A stretch of 64,000 nt of DNA from Arenibacter hampyeongensis (lineage in GTDB: Bacteria > Bacteroidota > Bacteroidia > Flavobacteriales > Flavobacteriaceae), in contig NZ_PIOB01000002.1 in assembly GCF_002909255.1 (NCBI RefSeq), positions 248,001-312,000 of the forward strand, given 5' to 3'. Shown piece after piece: positions 17,740 through 26,418 of this stretch (positions within the stretch are counted from its first letter, which is position 1; the number at the start of each line of letters is the position of its first letter). The position numbers and the translations under genes are program-made. The notes under the pieces were generated by a model, which was not told where the DNA came from, did no database searches, and was given only the letters and a program-made list of their open reading frames with translations.

Positions 17740-20067
17740 TTACTCCACTACTACCTCATCAACAAACATCCATGAACCACCACCCGAAGGTGAATTGCCT
17801 AAATTTGTTGCTATAACCTTAATATATCTTGCGGTTTGTCCCTCAATTTTTACCTCAAAATCCTTTAATTCCGAACCATTATTAGCCGCATATTCTCTTT
17901 TAACAATAGCCACACTTTTAAAGGTCCTCCCGTCTGTTGACAGCAAAACCTCCACTTGGACAGGAAAGTAGATTCCAGAACCTTGATTTTCCAGGGCTCC
18001 AACAGAGACCTTTTCCAATTCCGTAGGAGACTCCATATCAATTACCAATTCCATATCACCACCTAGCCAGCCCTGCCATTGGCCATCATGAAAATTTTTG
18101 GAACCACGAACTACGTTTACCATCCCCAATTCTTTGGTTCCCTGATAACTGTCGTGGTATTTTTTAATATATGTTACAGGTTTTCCAACAGCTTTATGAT
18201 AGGTAATTGTTTTCTCAAATAAGGCACCTACTGGTTTGTTTTCTTTAAAAACTTGTGCCTTAATGGTGGTCGTCTTTTTGATGTCTATTGGATCAGTGTA
18301 CTTTTCAGAGGCCGAAGTAATATCGCTACCATCCAGGGTAAAGCGAATATCCGAGTCTGGAAATTCCGATTTAAGCTCCATCGAAATAGCTGCACTTTCT
18401 GGATCCACCGAAGTTTCAGTTGATACTTGATAGGCACTTTTGGCGTAATTAATCCCCATTATTCCATATCTTTCGAATAAGCTGCCTACCCTATTTGAAA
18501 AATCGTCCCAATTTCTATTTGCCTTACTGCTCCAAACCGATTCGGCCAAGGCGGCCAAACGTGGATAGGTCATATACTCCGCTTGGGCATTGGTAGGGAT
18601 ATACTCCGTCCATAAATTAGCCTGTCCACCTAAAACATGACTAGCTTGCTCAACCGTCATTTCGTCCACTACAGGATCAAATTGATACACCTTGCTTAGC
18701 GGTAAATTACCGCCCCAAGCCAAGGGTTCAACATCTTGGTCTCCTTGGTAATAATCAAAATAACAATGTGAATTTGGACTCATAACTACATCGTGACCGG
18801 CCTCAGAAGCTTCCATTCCACCTTTTACACCTCGCCAACTCATGACGGTTGCCCCAGAAGCCAAACCACCCTCCAATATTTCATCCCAACCCAATAAAAT
18901 TCTTCCCTTGGAACTTAAAAATCGTTCCATACGCTGAATAAAGTAGCTTTGAAGTTCCTCAACATTGGCCAAACCTTCATTTGTAACTCTTTTTTGGCAA
19001 TCAGTGCATATCTTCCAGTTGGTCTTTGTAGCCTCATCGCCACCTACATGAATATATTGGGATGGAAACAATTCCATAACCTCCAATAAAACGTTCTCCA
19101 AAAACTCGAAAGTCGAATCCTTGCCAGCACAATATATTTCAGTTATGGGCCATACCCCTCCAGAAGGTACCATGATCGGTTTTTGAAAACATGATAATTC
19201 AGGGTATGCCGCTATAGCACTCATTACATGCGCCGGCATTTCTATTTCCGGAACCACAGTAACTCCCCTACTGCCAGCATAAGCTACAATTTCCTTAATA
19301 TCCTCTTGGGTATAAAACCCACCATAAGTAGTCTCTGTTCCCAAATCCGGAGTAGGTCTTGCATTCCAAGGCATGTCTTCTTGATCAACCCTAAAACCAC
19401 CTACTTCCGTTAATTTTGGGTATTTTTTTATTTCTATTCTCCAACCTTGATCATCTACCAAATGCAAGTGTAGGGTGTTCATTTTCAAAAGTGCCAATTG
19501 ATCTATAGTGGCCAGAACATAATCCTTATCGAAAAAATGTCTGGCAACATCCAGCATATAACCACGCCATTTAAATCGAGGGCTATCTTTAATCTCCACA
19601 TTGGGAACATCCCAATCTACCTTATTGACCACCTCCTTGCTTTCTATTGCTACCGGAAGCAACTGCCTTATAGTTTCCAATCCATATAAAAAACCACTAT
19701 AGCCATTAGCAGTTACATTGACATAATTTTCCGTCACCGTTAAGGTATATTCCTCGTCTTTGAGGCTAGAATCCAATAACAATTGAACATAATTTTTGTT
19801 GGGAACTGCGGACACCACCTCCATGTTCCATCCGGCAGCTACGGTAAATTTATCCTGCAATACCTTTAGAACCTCCACCTGATTCTTTGGTGACACCAAT
19901 TTGGTATCCTTGTTAAAGCGAAAAGCACCTTGGCTAAATTTCATTTCCAAAGGCTTGGGAACGATATTTATATCATTTTCCGTAAAAATGGTTCTACTTT
20001 CCTCTCCACACCCTACTAGGACAACTAGCAGAATCGCACTAAAGCTTTGAATTATTGTCTTTTTCAT
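17740..20067 (-). CDS. Beta-N-acetylhexosaminidase, glycoside hydrolase family 20
   Basis: Lipid-anchored enzyme releasing terminal beta-GlcNAc or GalNAc. The frame is open to 20103, but the ATG at 20067 is preferred because it gives a standard signal (MKKTIIQS...) with lipobox LVGC (Cys20). Domains in order: GH20 N-terminal domain (about 35-160); catalytic barrel with HLHLVDDQGW and the HVGGDEA signature, whose Asp344-Glu345 pair binds the substrate acetamido group and protonates the bond; a hexosaminidase-C segment (about 560-635); and a discoidin-like module ending SWMFVDEVVVE. It is the last gene of the symporter-GH130-CBM9-GH20 operon (58 bp after CBM9). The family is certain. Confidence 0.95.
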   Translation of the reverse strand: MKKTIIQSFSAILLVVLVGCGEESRTIFTENDINIVPKPLEMKFSQGAFRFNKDTKLVSPKNQVEVLKVLQDKFTVAAGWNMEVVSAVPNKNYVQLLLDSSLKDEEYTLTVTENYVNVTANGYSGFLYGLETIRQLLPVAIESKEVVNKVDWDVPNVEIKDSPRFKWRGYMLDVARHFFDKDYVLATIDQLALLKMNTLHLHLVDDQGWRIEIKKYPKLTEVGGFRVDQEDMPWNARPTPDLGTETTYGGFYTQEDIKEIVAYAGSRGVTVVPEIEMPAHVMSAIAAYPELSCFQKPIMVPSGGVWPITEIYCAGKDSTFEFLENVLLEVMELFPSQYIHVGGDEATKTNWKICTDCQKRVTNEGLANVEELQSYFIQRMERFLSSKGRILLGWDEILEGGLASGATVMSWRGVKGGMEASEAGHDVVMSPNSHCYFDYYQGDQDVEPLAWGGNLPLSKVYQFDPVVDEMTVEQASHVLGGQANLWTEYIPTNAQAEYMTYPRLAALAESVWSSKANRNWDDFSNRVGSLFERYGIMGINYAKSAYQVSTETSVDPESAAISMELKSEFPDSDIRFTLDGSDITSASEKYTDPIDIKKTTTIKAQVFKENKPVGALFEKTITYHKAVGKPVTYIKKYHDSYQGTKELGMVNVVRGSKNFHDGQWQGWLGGDMELVIDMESPTELEKVSVGALENQGSGIYFPVQVEVLLSTDGRTFKSVAIVKREYAANNGSELKDFEVKIEGQTARYIKVIATNLGNSPSGGGSWMFVDEVVVE

Positions 20068-20125
20068 TTTACTCCCTTTATACATTTCCATTGACCACCC
20101 CAAAATTTTGTTTGATCACATCATT

Positions 20126-21193
20126 TTATTCATCAACACTTCTAAATTCGCCATCCTCACTTATCTTCAATATCTTTCCGGTAAATGGACTTTTAACCCA
20201 AATATTATAACCAAATTTATGTTTGTCCAAATTGGGTTTTATAGACTTGCCCAAAATATTCTTAGGAGCTGCCACTTGCTTTTCGGCATCCTTTTTCCCT
20301 TGCAAAACTCCTCTGTACAGGGAATACAAATGCCATTTTATATGATCGTCCTGCGGAATTGAAAAACTATCCTTTCCGCCTGCTACTTCTGATGAAAAGT
20401 AAACATAGCCCCAATGCTCCGGCTCATGCATGTTAATAACTCCCTGGGGAGACCACACCCAATTATACTCCGGAAGGAACTTGCCCTTATCATCCTTTTT
20501 TCTGGAATACCTCCCATCCGTTAAATCGAAATTCCAGTTGACCCTAGAAAAATTAATCCTCCAAAAATCGTTCTGCGGCACATCATTACCATTGCTTGCT
20601 TCCGTAATCACCTTCCACGGAATAGCTATTTCAACTGTCCATCCTTTGTCCATATCGGAGGAATCATTTAATGTACCATCGATACTTACCGCTGATTTTA
20701 CACCTTGAATATCCCAACTGTCGATCACTTTTCCATGATTCCTATACGGCTTGGTAAGAAACAGGTCCCAAAGTGTATTATGGGCATTCATTTCGTATTC
20801 GTAATAGTTATGTGTATCGCCATCGGGGTCTATGAAAATTTCAAAATCATTGTTATAAAAAATAACGGTATCCCTTTGTTTTAAGGTGGCCCACACATGT
20901 GGCTCATCCATTTCCGCCATCACATATAGGTAATCGTTATCCCATAACATTTTCATCCTGGTCTTATGTTTAGGCGTCATTTTACCCTCGATATCAATAT
21001 AATTTTGGGACCAGGCGGCCTTTTGCCATGAAGCGTCATCTCCTTTTCCATCTATAACCAAGGTTTCATTCGCCTTAAAAGCGATATAGTTCCTAGGTAC
21101 TAACTCTTGAGCCTTTAATATGGTAGTGCCTATGGATAAAAGCAAAAGCACCAATGACCAGATTCTGGTTTGGTTGGAATAAGTGGTTTTCAT
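20126..21193 (-). CDS. Carbohydrate-binding family 9-like exported protein
   Basis: A 355-residue secreted protein with a signal peptide (about 1-29, ending LKAQ). The body is a DOMON/CBM9-like beta-sandwich with the family hallmarks: DGKGDDASWQKA near 48-59, WDNDYLYVMAEMDEPHVWA, DFEIFIDPDGDTHNYYEYE and WTVEIAIPW. Such proteins occur widely in Bacteroidota glycan loci and may bind sugars or assist partner enzymes; no catalytic role is known. It is co-oriented with GH130 upstream (56 bp) and GH20 downstream (58 bp). The last 60 residues are basic and have no recognised domain. The domain call is good; the ligand is unknown. Confidence 0.85.
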   Translation of the reverse strand: MKTTYSNQTRIWSLVLLLLSIGTTILKAQELVPRNYIAFKANETLVIDGKGDDASWQKAAWSQNYIDIEGKMTPKHKTRMKMLWDNDYLYVMAEMDEPHVWATLKQRDTVIFYNNDFEIFIDPDGDTHNYYEYEMNAHNTLWDLFLTKPYRNHGKVIDSWDIQGVKSAVSIDGTLNDSSDMDKGWTVEIAIPWKVITEASNGNDVPQNDFWRINFSRVNWNFDLTDGRYSRKKDDKGKFLPEYNWVWSPQGVINMHEPEHWGYVYFSSEVAGGKDSFSIPQDDHIKWHLYSLYRGVLQGKKDAEKQVAAPKNILGKSIKPNLDKHKFGYNIWVKSPFTGKILKISEDGEFRSVDE

Positions 21194-21249
21194 ATTTTAG
21201 TTTTTATAGTTTCTAATCAACATTAAATTTACCCTCGGAAAATCTGGAA

Positions 21250-22215
21250 CTATAAACTATTCTCCTTGGTAAATTTTACAATTTCGGATATACGTCCAAA
21301 TGCCAAACCGGTAACCGTATCGGCCGCCCCATAATAAATGGCAACCTTGTCTTCCTCAACAGAATGTAGCGCAGCGCATGGAAATACTACATTTGGTACA
21401 TCGCCCACACATTCATAATTGGTCTGTGGGGACAATAAATAAGGTTTCGTCCTATATAATACTTGATCCGGCCTTTCTTTATCCAAAATAGCCGCTCCCA
21501 TGGAATATCTAAACCCGTTACAGGTATTTATGACCCCATGGTAAAATGTTAACCACCCCTCATCTGTAAGTATAGGAATGGGTCCTGCTCCAATTTTGGT
21601 ACACTGCCACGCACTATCCACAAATGGTGTGACCTTCATAACACATCTATGTTCTCCCCAGAACTTCATATCCGGACTAAAGCTAATGTAGATATCACCA
21701 AAAGGTGTATGCCCGTTGTCACTTGGCCTGCTTAGCATAGCATATTTCCCATCAATTTTTTCAGGAAACAACACCCCATTTCTATTAAAAGGTAAAAAAG
21801 CATTTTCACATTGAAAAAATTCCTTGAAATCAAAGGTATATCCTATTCCAATAGTTGGACCATTATACCCATTACACCAGGTAATCCAGTATCTATCCTC
21901 TATAAAGACAACCCTAGGGTCATATTTATAGTCGGATTCGATCATATCGGTATTACCGGCCTGGAATTGAATGGGGTCATGATTAATATCCCAATCTATA
22001 CCATTATTGCTAAAACCGGCAAAAATATTCATTTGAACCGCCTTATTATCACAGCGAAATACCCCGGCAAACCCGTCTTGAAATGGTACTACGGCACTAT
22101 TAAAAATACTGTTGGAAGAAGGTATTGCATCCCTCTTTACCACAGGGTTCTCTGAATATCTCCAAACTACATCTGCACTATTGGAAGGCCTTTCTTGCCA
22201 TGGAATGTTACTCAC
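21250..22215 (-). CDS. GH130-family beta-1,4-mannosyl phosphorylase/hydrolase
   Basis: Five-bladed-propeller enzyme of glycoside hydrolase family 130, 321 residues, with no signal peptide, so cytoplasmic. The YDPRV motif (98-102) contains the conserved Asp99 expected to act as proton donor. Further propeller signatures are [11 protein letters not shown] and VFPCAALH. Characterised relatives phosphorolyse beta-1,4-mannosyl bonds, including Man-beta-1,4-GlcNAc from the N-glycan core. Within this locus, that disaccharide is what would remain after fucosidase, mannosidase and hexosaminidase action, and it could enter through the symporter encoded 87 bp upstream. The family is secure; phosphorylase versus hydrolase and exact substrate are inferred. 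Confidence 0.9.
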   Translation of the reverse strand: MSNIPWQERPSNSADVVWRYSENPVVKRDAIPSSNSIFNSAVVPFQDGFAGVFRCDNKAVQMNIFAGFSNNGIDWDINHDPIQFQAGNTDMIESDYKYDPRVVFIEDRYWITWCNGYNGPTIGIGYTFDFKEFFQCENAFLPFNRNGVLFPEKIDGKYAMLSRPSDNGHTPFGDIYISFSPDMKFWGEHRCVMKVTPFVDSAWQCTKIGAGPIPILTDEGWLTFYHGVINTCNGFRYSMGAAILDKERPDQVLYRTKPYLLSPQTNYECVGDVPNVVFPCAALHSVEEDKVAIYYGAADTVTGLAFGRISEIVKFTKENSL

Positions 22216-22302
22216 TTTATATTGATTTAAATATTATAACTAATCTTATTTCACTCTAATGTAATCTATCTATTACTTAGTTCTAGGAACTAGTCAATTT
22301 TT

Positions 22303-24180
22303 CTAATTTGGTATTTTTCGTACTTTATCCAACCAGGTAAACTTTAAAATTGCCGAAGTGACAACAAATACCACCAATGCAATGACAGCCTTAGGGTAAT
22401 CCCTGATCATAAAGTAAATGGGCAGTACGATCATACTTGACTGCCAAATTATGCCAACGGCGCAGTTCATCATATCCCACCAAAATTCCTTGTTTTTTTC
22501 AAAGGTGGGATCTTCCGCCTTCAACTCTTTATAAATCGGATTCCACCAACCCCAAGGTTTCACATTTTTATAGAACGATTTTAATACCTCCATATCGGTC
22601 GCGGGGCTAAAATAGGTTCCCAAAAACGAACCCAACATAGAGACCCCAAAAATAATAGGAAACAGGTAAATGGCATGAACATGGGACAGTTCGTACAACA
22701 GGCTACCCTCCGTAAAATTACCCTTGTTATTATCCAGTACAAATTGTAATGAAGCTATAATCAAACCGGACAACATACCCCAAAAATAGCCCCAGCCGTT
22801 AAATCGCCACCAAATCCATTTTAAAAAATTAGCGGCAACATATCCCCCAAAAAGCGCACTTGTTATCCACAGGGTCAGCGAATTGATGGAATCTGCAAAA
22901 AATCCCATAAAAACACCTAAAATTACTACCAAAAATGAAGCTATGTGACTCACTTTTATATAATGCTTATGTGATGCTTCCGGCTTAAAATATTTTTTAT
23001 AAATATCGTTGACCAAATAAGCTGGACCGGCATTTACAAAAGCTGAGAAAGTGGACATAAAAGCAGCGAGCAAACCGGCCAATAGCAAGCCTTTTATCCC
23101 TACCGGCACATGAAAGTTGATTACTTTGGGAAGCAAAACCTCCAACTCGGCTCCTGTAAGTCCTGGATTGGCAATCATTTCCGGAGTTAGTACCACCAAG
23201 GCTATAACAACAATCCCGGTTATTAACAAATACCTAGGGATAAACAGTACCAAATTTGTAAAACCACTCATATAGGCGGCATCCTTCACTGTTCGGGTAG
23301 ACAAGATTCTTTGAAGGTCGTAACTGGGTGTCGGTCCCGCTATACTGGCAAAGAAACCTTTAAAAAGTGTCATTCCTATTAGAGCTCCGAACATTTTATA
23401 TCCCTCGGAATCGATCAAATTATTAAACGCCTCAAATTCGGCATCCCAATGGGTGCCCAATTCCCAACCAAAAAATACATTTTTCCATTCCGTACTAATA
23501 ACAGCATTGATTTCTACATCGGTAAAAGCAAAAAAGGCATAACCCGCCACTAGAACTCCTGCAATTACCATGATAATATACTGTAAAACTTCAGTGGCCA
23601 CCACCGAGAACATCCCCCCTTTTACCGTATAAATGGTGGTCAAAAATATGATGATCATTGCATATGACTGCTCAGAGGTAAGTAAAACCATTTCTCCCAA
23701 ATGCATGGCCAAATCCCAAGGAAGGATAATGGTCAAAAATTTGCCTACACCTTCAAAGAAATAAGCAATAAATCCCACGGCAGCTACAATGGCAAATACA
23801 GCAACTATACTATGGGAAGCCCTCCCGGCCCTATCATCCCCAAAGCGGGTTAGAATCCATTCCGAACCGGTCATAATATTTGACCTCCGAATCCAGACGG
23901 CCAAAAACATCATCACGAAAATCTGGTTCCAAATAGGCCATAACCACATGAACATGAAGCTTTTTACCCCGTACAAAAACAGGATTCCCACCATCCAGGC
24001 GGTACCGGATACATCAAACATGCCCGAGCCATTACTGAGTCCCAGATAGTACCATTTTATATTGTTCCCCCCTAAAAAATATGATTTGAGCCCTTTGGAT
24101 GCCTTTTTTGAAACCCAAATACCTACGAAAAGCGTCAACACTATATAGGCAACAATTATTGCAATATCAATTACATTCAT
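22303..24180 (-). CDS. Sodium:solute symporter (SSS family) inner-membrane transporter
   Basis: A 625-residue polytopic membrane protein with about 13-14 hydrophobic segments, starting MNVIDIAIIVAYIVLTLFVG. The LGGNNIKWYYLGLSNGSGMFDVSGTAWMVG stretch and the GLLLAGLLAAFMSTFSAFVNAG helix are typical of the SSS/SGLT family, which couples uptake of sugars, sialic acid or other solutes to sodium. It is the first gene of the operon with GH130, CBM9-like and GH20, so it probably moves the final di- or monosaccharide into the cytoplasm. It starts divergently from the LytS gene across 309 bp. The family is certain; the solute is inferred. Confidence 0.92.
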   Translation of the reverse strand: MNVIDIAIIVAYIVLTLFVGIWVSKKASKGLKSYFLGGNNIKWYYLGLSNGSGMFDVSGTAWMVGILFLYGVKSFMFMWLWPIWNQIFVMMFLAVWIRRSNIMTGSEWILTRFGDDRAGRASHSIVAVFAIVAAVGFIAYFFEGVGKFLTIILPWDLAMHLGEMVLLTSEQSYAMIIIFLTTIYTVKGGMFSVVATEVLQYIIMVIAGVLVAGYAFFAFTDVEINAVISTEWKNVFFGWELGTHWDAEFEAFNNLIDSEGYKMFGALIGMTLFKGFFASIAGPTPSYDLQRILSTRTVKDAAYMSGFTNLVLFIPRYLLITGIVVIALVVLTPEMIANPGLTGAELEVLLPKVINFHVPVGIKGLLLAGLLAAFMSTFSAFVNAGPAYLVNDIYKKYFKPEASHKHYIKVSHIASFLVVILGVFMGFFADSINSLTLWITSALFGGYVAANFLKWIWWRFNGWGYFWGMLSGLIIASLQFVLDNNKGNFTEGSLLYELSHVHAIYLFPIIFGVSMLGSFLGTYFSPATDMEVLKSFYKNVKPWGWWNPIYKELKAEDPTFEKNKEFWWDMMNCAVGIIWQSSMIVLPIYFMIRDYPKAVIALVVFVVTSAILKFTWLDKVRKIPN

Positions 24181-24489
24181 TAAAATTTATTTTAGCGTTG
24201 TAGAAAATAGTCCGCCGATTAGGGTTTCTTGTCCATAAGGGTCAAAAATAGGCCATAGCCTTATGTTTTTTTTGCCATTAAAGTCAACTGCTCTTATTTT
24301 TTTTATAAATTCCCCGAATTTTCATGGCCGTGCAGCCACTTTTCAAAAATTATATAAAAATATTGGCGGTAACTACTTATCAGAATTAAATATTTAATTT
24401 TTTTCGAGGAAGGAGAATAAATTTAGACCAACAACCTACCCGTAAAGCCAAACGCCTAATATTAGAATTAAAGTTAGTAATCAATACCT
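24181..24489. other. Divergent intergenic region, symporter operon / LytS-LytTR operon
   Basis: No gene seen. It must hold promoters for both directions. On the minus strand TATTTTTG (24243-24250) fits the Bacteroidota -7 box TAnnTTTG, 63 bp before the symporter start, without a clear -33 box. No convincing LytTR direct repeats were recognised by eye. Confidence 0.4.
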
Positions 24490-25572
24490 ATGCAAATTAA
24501 TAAGTTGAATCATAAATTACTTGGTAGAAATGGCTCTGGCGATTTCAATATCAACTACAAGCACCATATCATTTTTTGGGTAGTCTATATCCTATTTAAT
24601 ATTTTCCGTTGGGGAAATTTACATCAGGATTTTGCCTATTCCATAAAAACCAATCTATTGGGATTCCCCATACACATGGCCCTGGCATACTTCAATATTT
24701 ATTTCTTAATGCCAAAATTTGTTTACACCAAACGATATTTTTCTTACACCGTTTTATTGCTTGCTACATTATTTGTTGGACTTATTGTAAAATTCAACCT
24801 TACCTATTATTTGGTCAGCAATAATGTAATGCCTGAGGCTGGGGACGTTGAAAGCCTCACTTTAAATTATGCCATAGTAACTATGTTGGGAGAACTTTAT
24901 GTAATGTCTTTTGTAACAGCTATAAAAATTACGGTGGATTGGCTAAATGAAAACAGTAAATTGCATGAACTGGAAAAAAGGCAATTGACAACGGAATTGA
25001 AATTCCTTAGATCCCAAGTAAGTCCACATTTCTTCTTTAACACACTAAATAATATATATTCCCTAACTTTAGAAAAATCGGACCGTGCTCCGGAAATTGT
25101 ACTTAGATTATCCGAATTAATGCGTTACTTGCTATATGCAACGGACAAACCCTATCAAGAATTGACAAAAGAAATTGAATGCATTCAAAATTATATCGAT
25201 TTGGAACGTATTCGATTCGACAATTCCTTAAAAATTGATGTGAATATTTCAGGGGATATTGAAGAAAAAAAAATTGCCCCTATGCTTTTAATGCCTTTTA
25301 TTGAAAATTGCTTTAAACATGGTGCCGGTAAAAATATTGGCAAAATGTACATTAAAATACACTTGGAGGTAATTGATGATATGTTGAATTTTGAGGTGAG
25401 CAATAACCTACCACCAAATACACCGCGAAATAAATTAAATAAAACGGATTATGGAATTGGACTTTCCAATGTAAAAAAACGCTTGGAATTGGGATATGAA
25501 CCGGAAGATTATAATCTTTCTATATTTGAAAAAGATAAAATGTTTAATGTTATTCTTAAATTAAAGGTGTAA
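24490..25572 (+). CDS. LytS-type sensor histidine kinase
   Basis: Membrane sensor kinase of 360 residues. Four hydrophobic segments lie within residues 27-155, followed by a short coiled linker. The His_kinase domain has the phospho-acceptor His180 in QVSPHFFFNTLNN and an ATPase part with PFIENCFKHG and GIGLSNVKKRL. No extracytoplasmic sensor domain is present. The stop codon overlaps the start of the LytTR regulator (ATGA-type junction at 25572), so the two form a two-component pair. It lies beside the glycan locus, divergent from it, and may regulate it; that is inferred from position only. Confidence 0.93.
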   Translation: MQINKLNHKLLGRNGSGDFNINYKHHIIFWVVYILFNIFRWGNLHQDFAYSIKTNLLGFPIHMALAYFNIYFLMPKFVYTKRYFSYTVLLLATLFVGLIVKFNLTYYLVSNNVMPEAGDVESLTLNYAIVTMLGELYVMSFVTAIKITVDWLNENSKLHELEKRQLTTELKFLRSQVSPHFFFNTLNNIYSLTLEKSDRAPEIVLRLSELMRYLLYATDKPYQELTKEIECIQNYIDLERIRFDNSLKIDVNISGDIEEKKIAPMLLMPFIENCFKHGAGKNIGKMYIKIHLEVIDDMLNFEVSNNLPPNTPRNKLNKTDYGIGLSNVKKRLELGYEPEDYNLSIFEKDKMFNVILKLKV

Positions 25573-26288
25573 TGAGTTTTAAGGTAATAATAATTGACGA
25601 TGAACCACTGGCAATAAATATATTAAAAAACTACGTAGAGCAGATTAAAGAATTGGTACTGGTACAAACCTTTACCAACGCCATTGATGCTTCCACTTTT
25701 TTACAGAGAAATGAGGTAGACATTATATTTTTGGATATCAATATGCCCATCATGAATGGTCTGGACCTCCTCGGCAGTATTAATTCAAAGGCCATGGTGG
25801 TAATGACGACGGCCCATGAGGATTATGCACTGAAAAGTTTTGAATTGGAAGCCATAGATTATTTGGTAAAACCAATACCTTTTCACAGATTTTTAAAAAC
25901 AGTCCACAGAATAATAAATTTAAAGGAAGGATTTTCTAAAAAAGAAACACAGAACACCAATGAAAATCAAAGTATTTTTGTAAAGGTTGATAAGAAAAAA
26001 TTACAAAAAATTTACTTGGATGACATAATCGTTATAGAAAGCTTAAAGGACTACATCCGAATAAAGACTAAAGCCAACAAATATGTTATTCATAGAACAT
26101 TGAGCAGTTTTACTGAAGAACTACCATCGGATAAATTCATTAGAATTCATAGGTCTTATACCATAGCAATTGATAAAATAGAAGCTATTGAAGGTAACAG
26201 TTTGGAAGTGCAAGGTATTAGATACACCATTGGTCGCAGTTATCTAAACGAGGTTAAGAGTAAAATTCTTGATGAGAATCTTGAATAA
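25572..26288 (+). CDS. LytTR-family response regulator
   Basis: A 238-residue DNA-binding response regulator. The receiver domain (1-120) has acidic pair Asp9-Asp10, phospho-acceptor Asp55 in IIFLDINMP and Lys in the VKPIPF segment. The LytTR DNA-binding domain (about 138-235) shows DIIVIESLKDYIRIKT and FIRIHRSYTIAIDKI. It starts inside the last base of the LytS gene, so the pair is translationally coupled. Targets cannot be read from the sequence. Adjacent candidates are the divergent symporter-GH130-CBM9-GH20 operon and the cytochrome/DUF1501 module starting 130 bp downstream. Confidence 0.94.
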   Translation: MSFKVIIIDDEPLAINILKNYVEQIKELVLVQTFTNAIDASTFLQRNEVDIIFLDINMPIMNGLDLLGSINSKAMVVMTTAHEDYALKSFELEAIDYLVKPIPFHRFLKTVHRIINLKEGFSKKETQNTNENQSIFVKVDKKKLQKIYLDDIIVIESLKDYIRIKTKANKYVIHRTLSSFTEELPSDKFIRIHRSYTIAIDKIEAIEGNSLEVQGIRYTIGRSYLNEVKSKILDENLE

Positions 26289-26418
26289 AATGTGATAATT
26301 ACGCTTAATTCCATTTATCTGACAGCATTTAGCTTCCATAATTAGTCATTTGTCGAAATTTAAGGTTAAATAAATGTAAAGACACTAATTTAGAAGGTGT
26401 TAATTTATTGTAAGCCAA

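Noticed and set aside
17740-20103. Longer start for the GH20 gene with 12 extra residues (MGWSMEMYKGSK)
   Set aside because: The extension would bury the lipoprotein signal; the internal ATG at 20067 gives a normal signal peptide.
24360-24420. AT-rich run upstream of the LytS gene considered as an operator or origin-like element
   Set aside because: No repeat units or palindromes above what is expected for AT-rich spacer.
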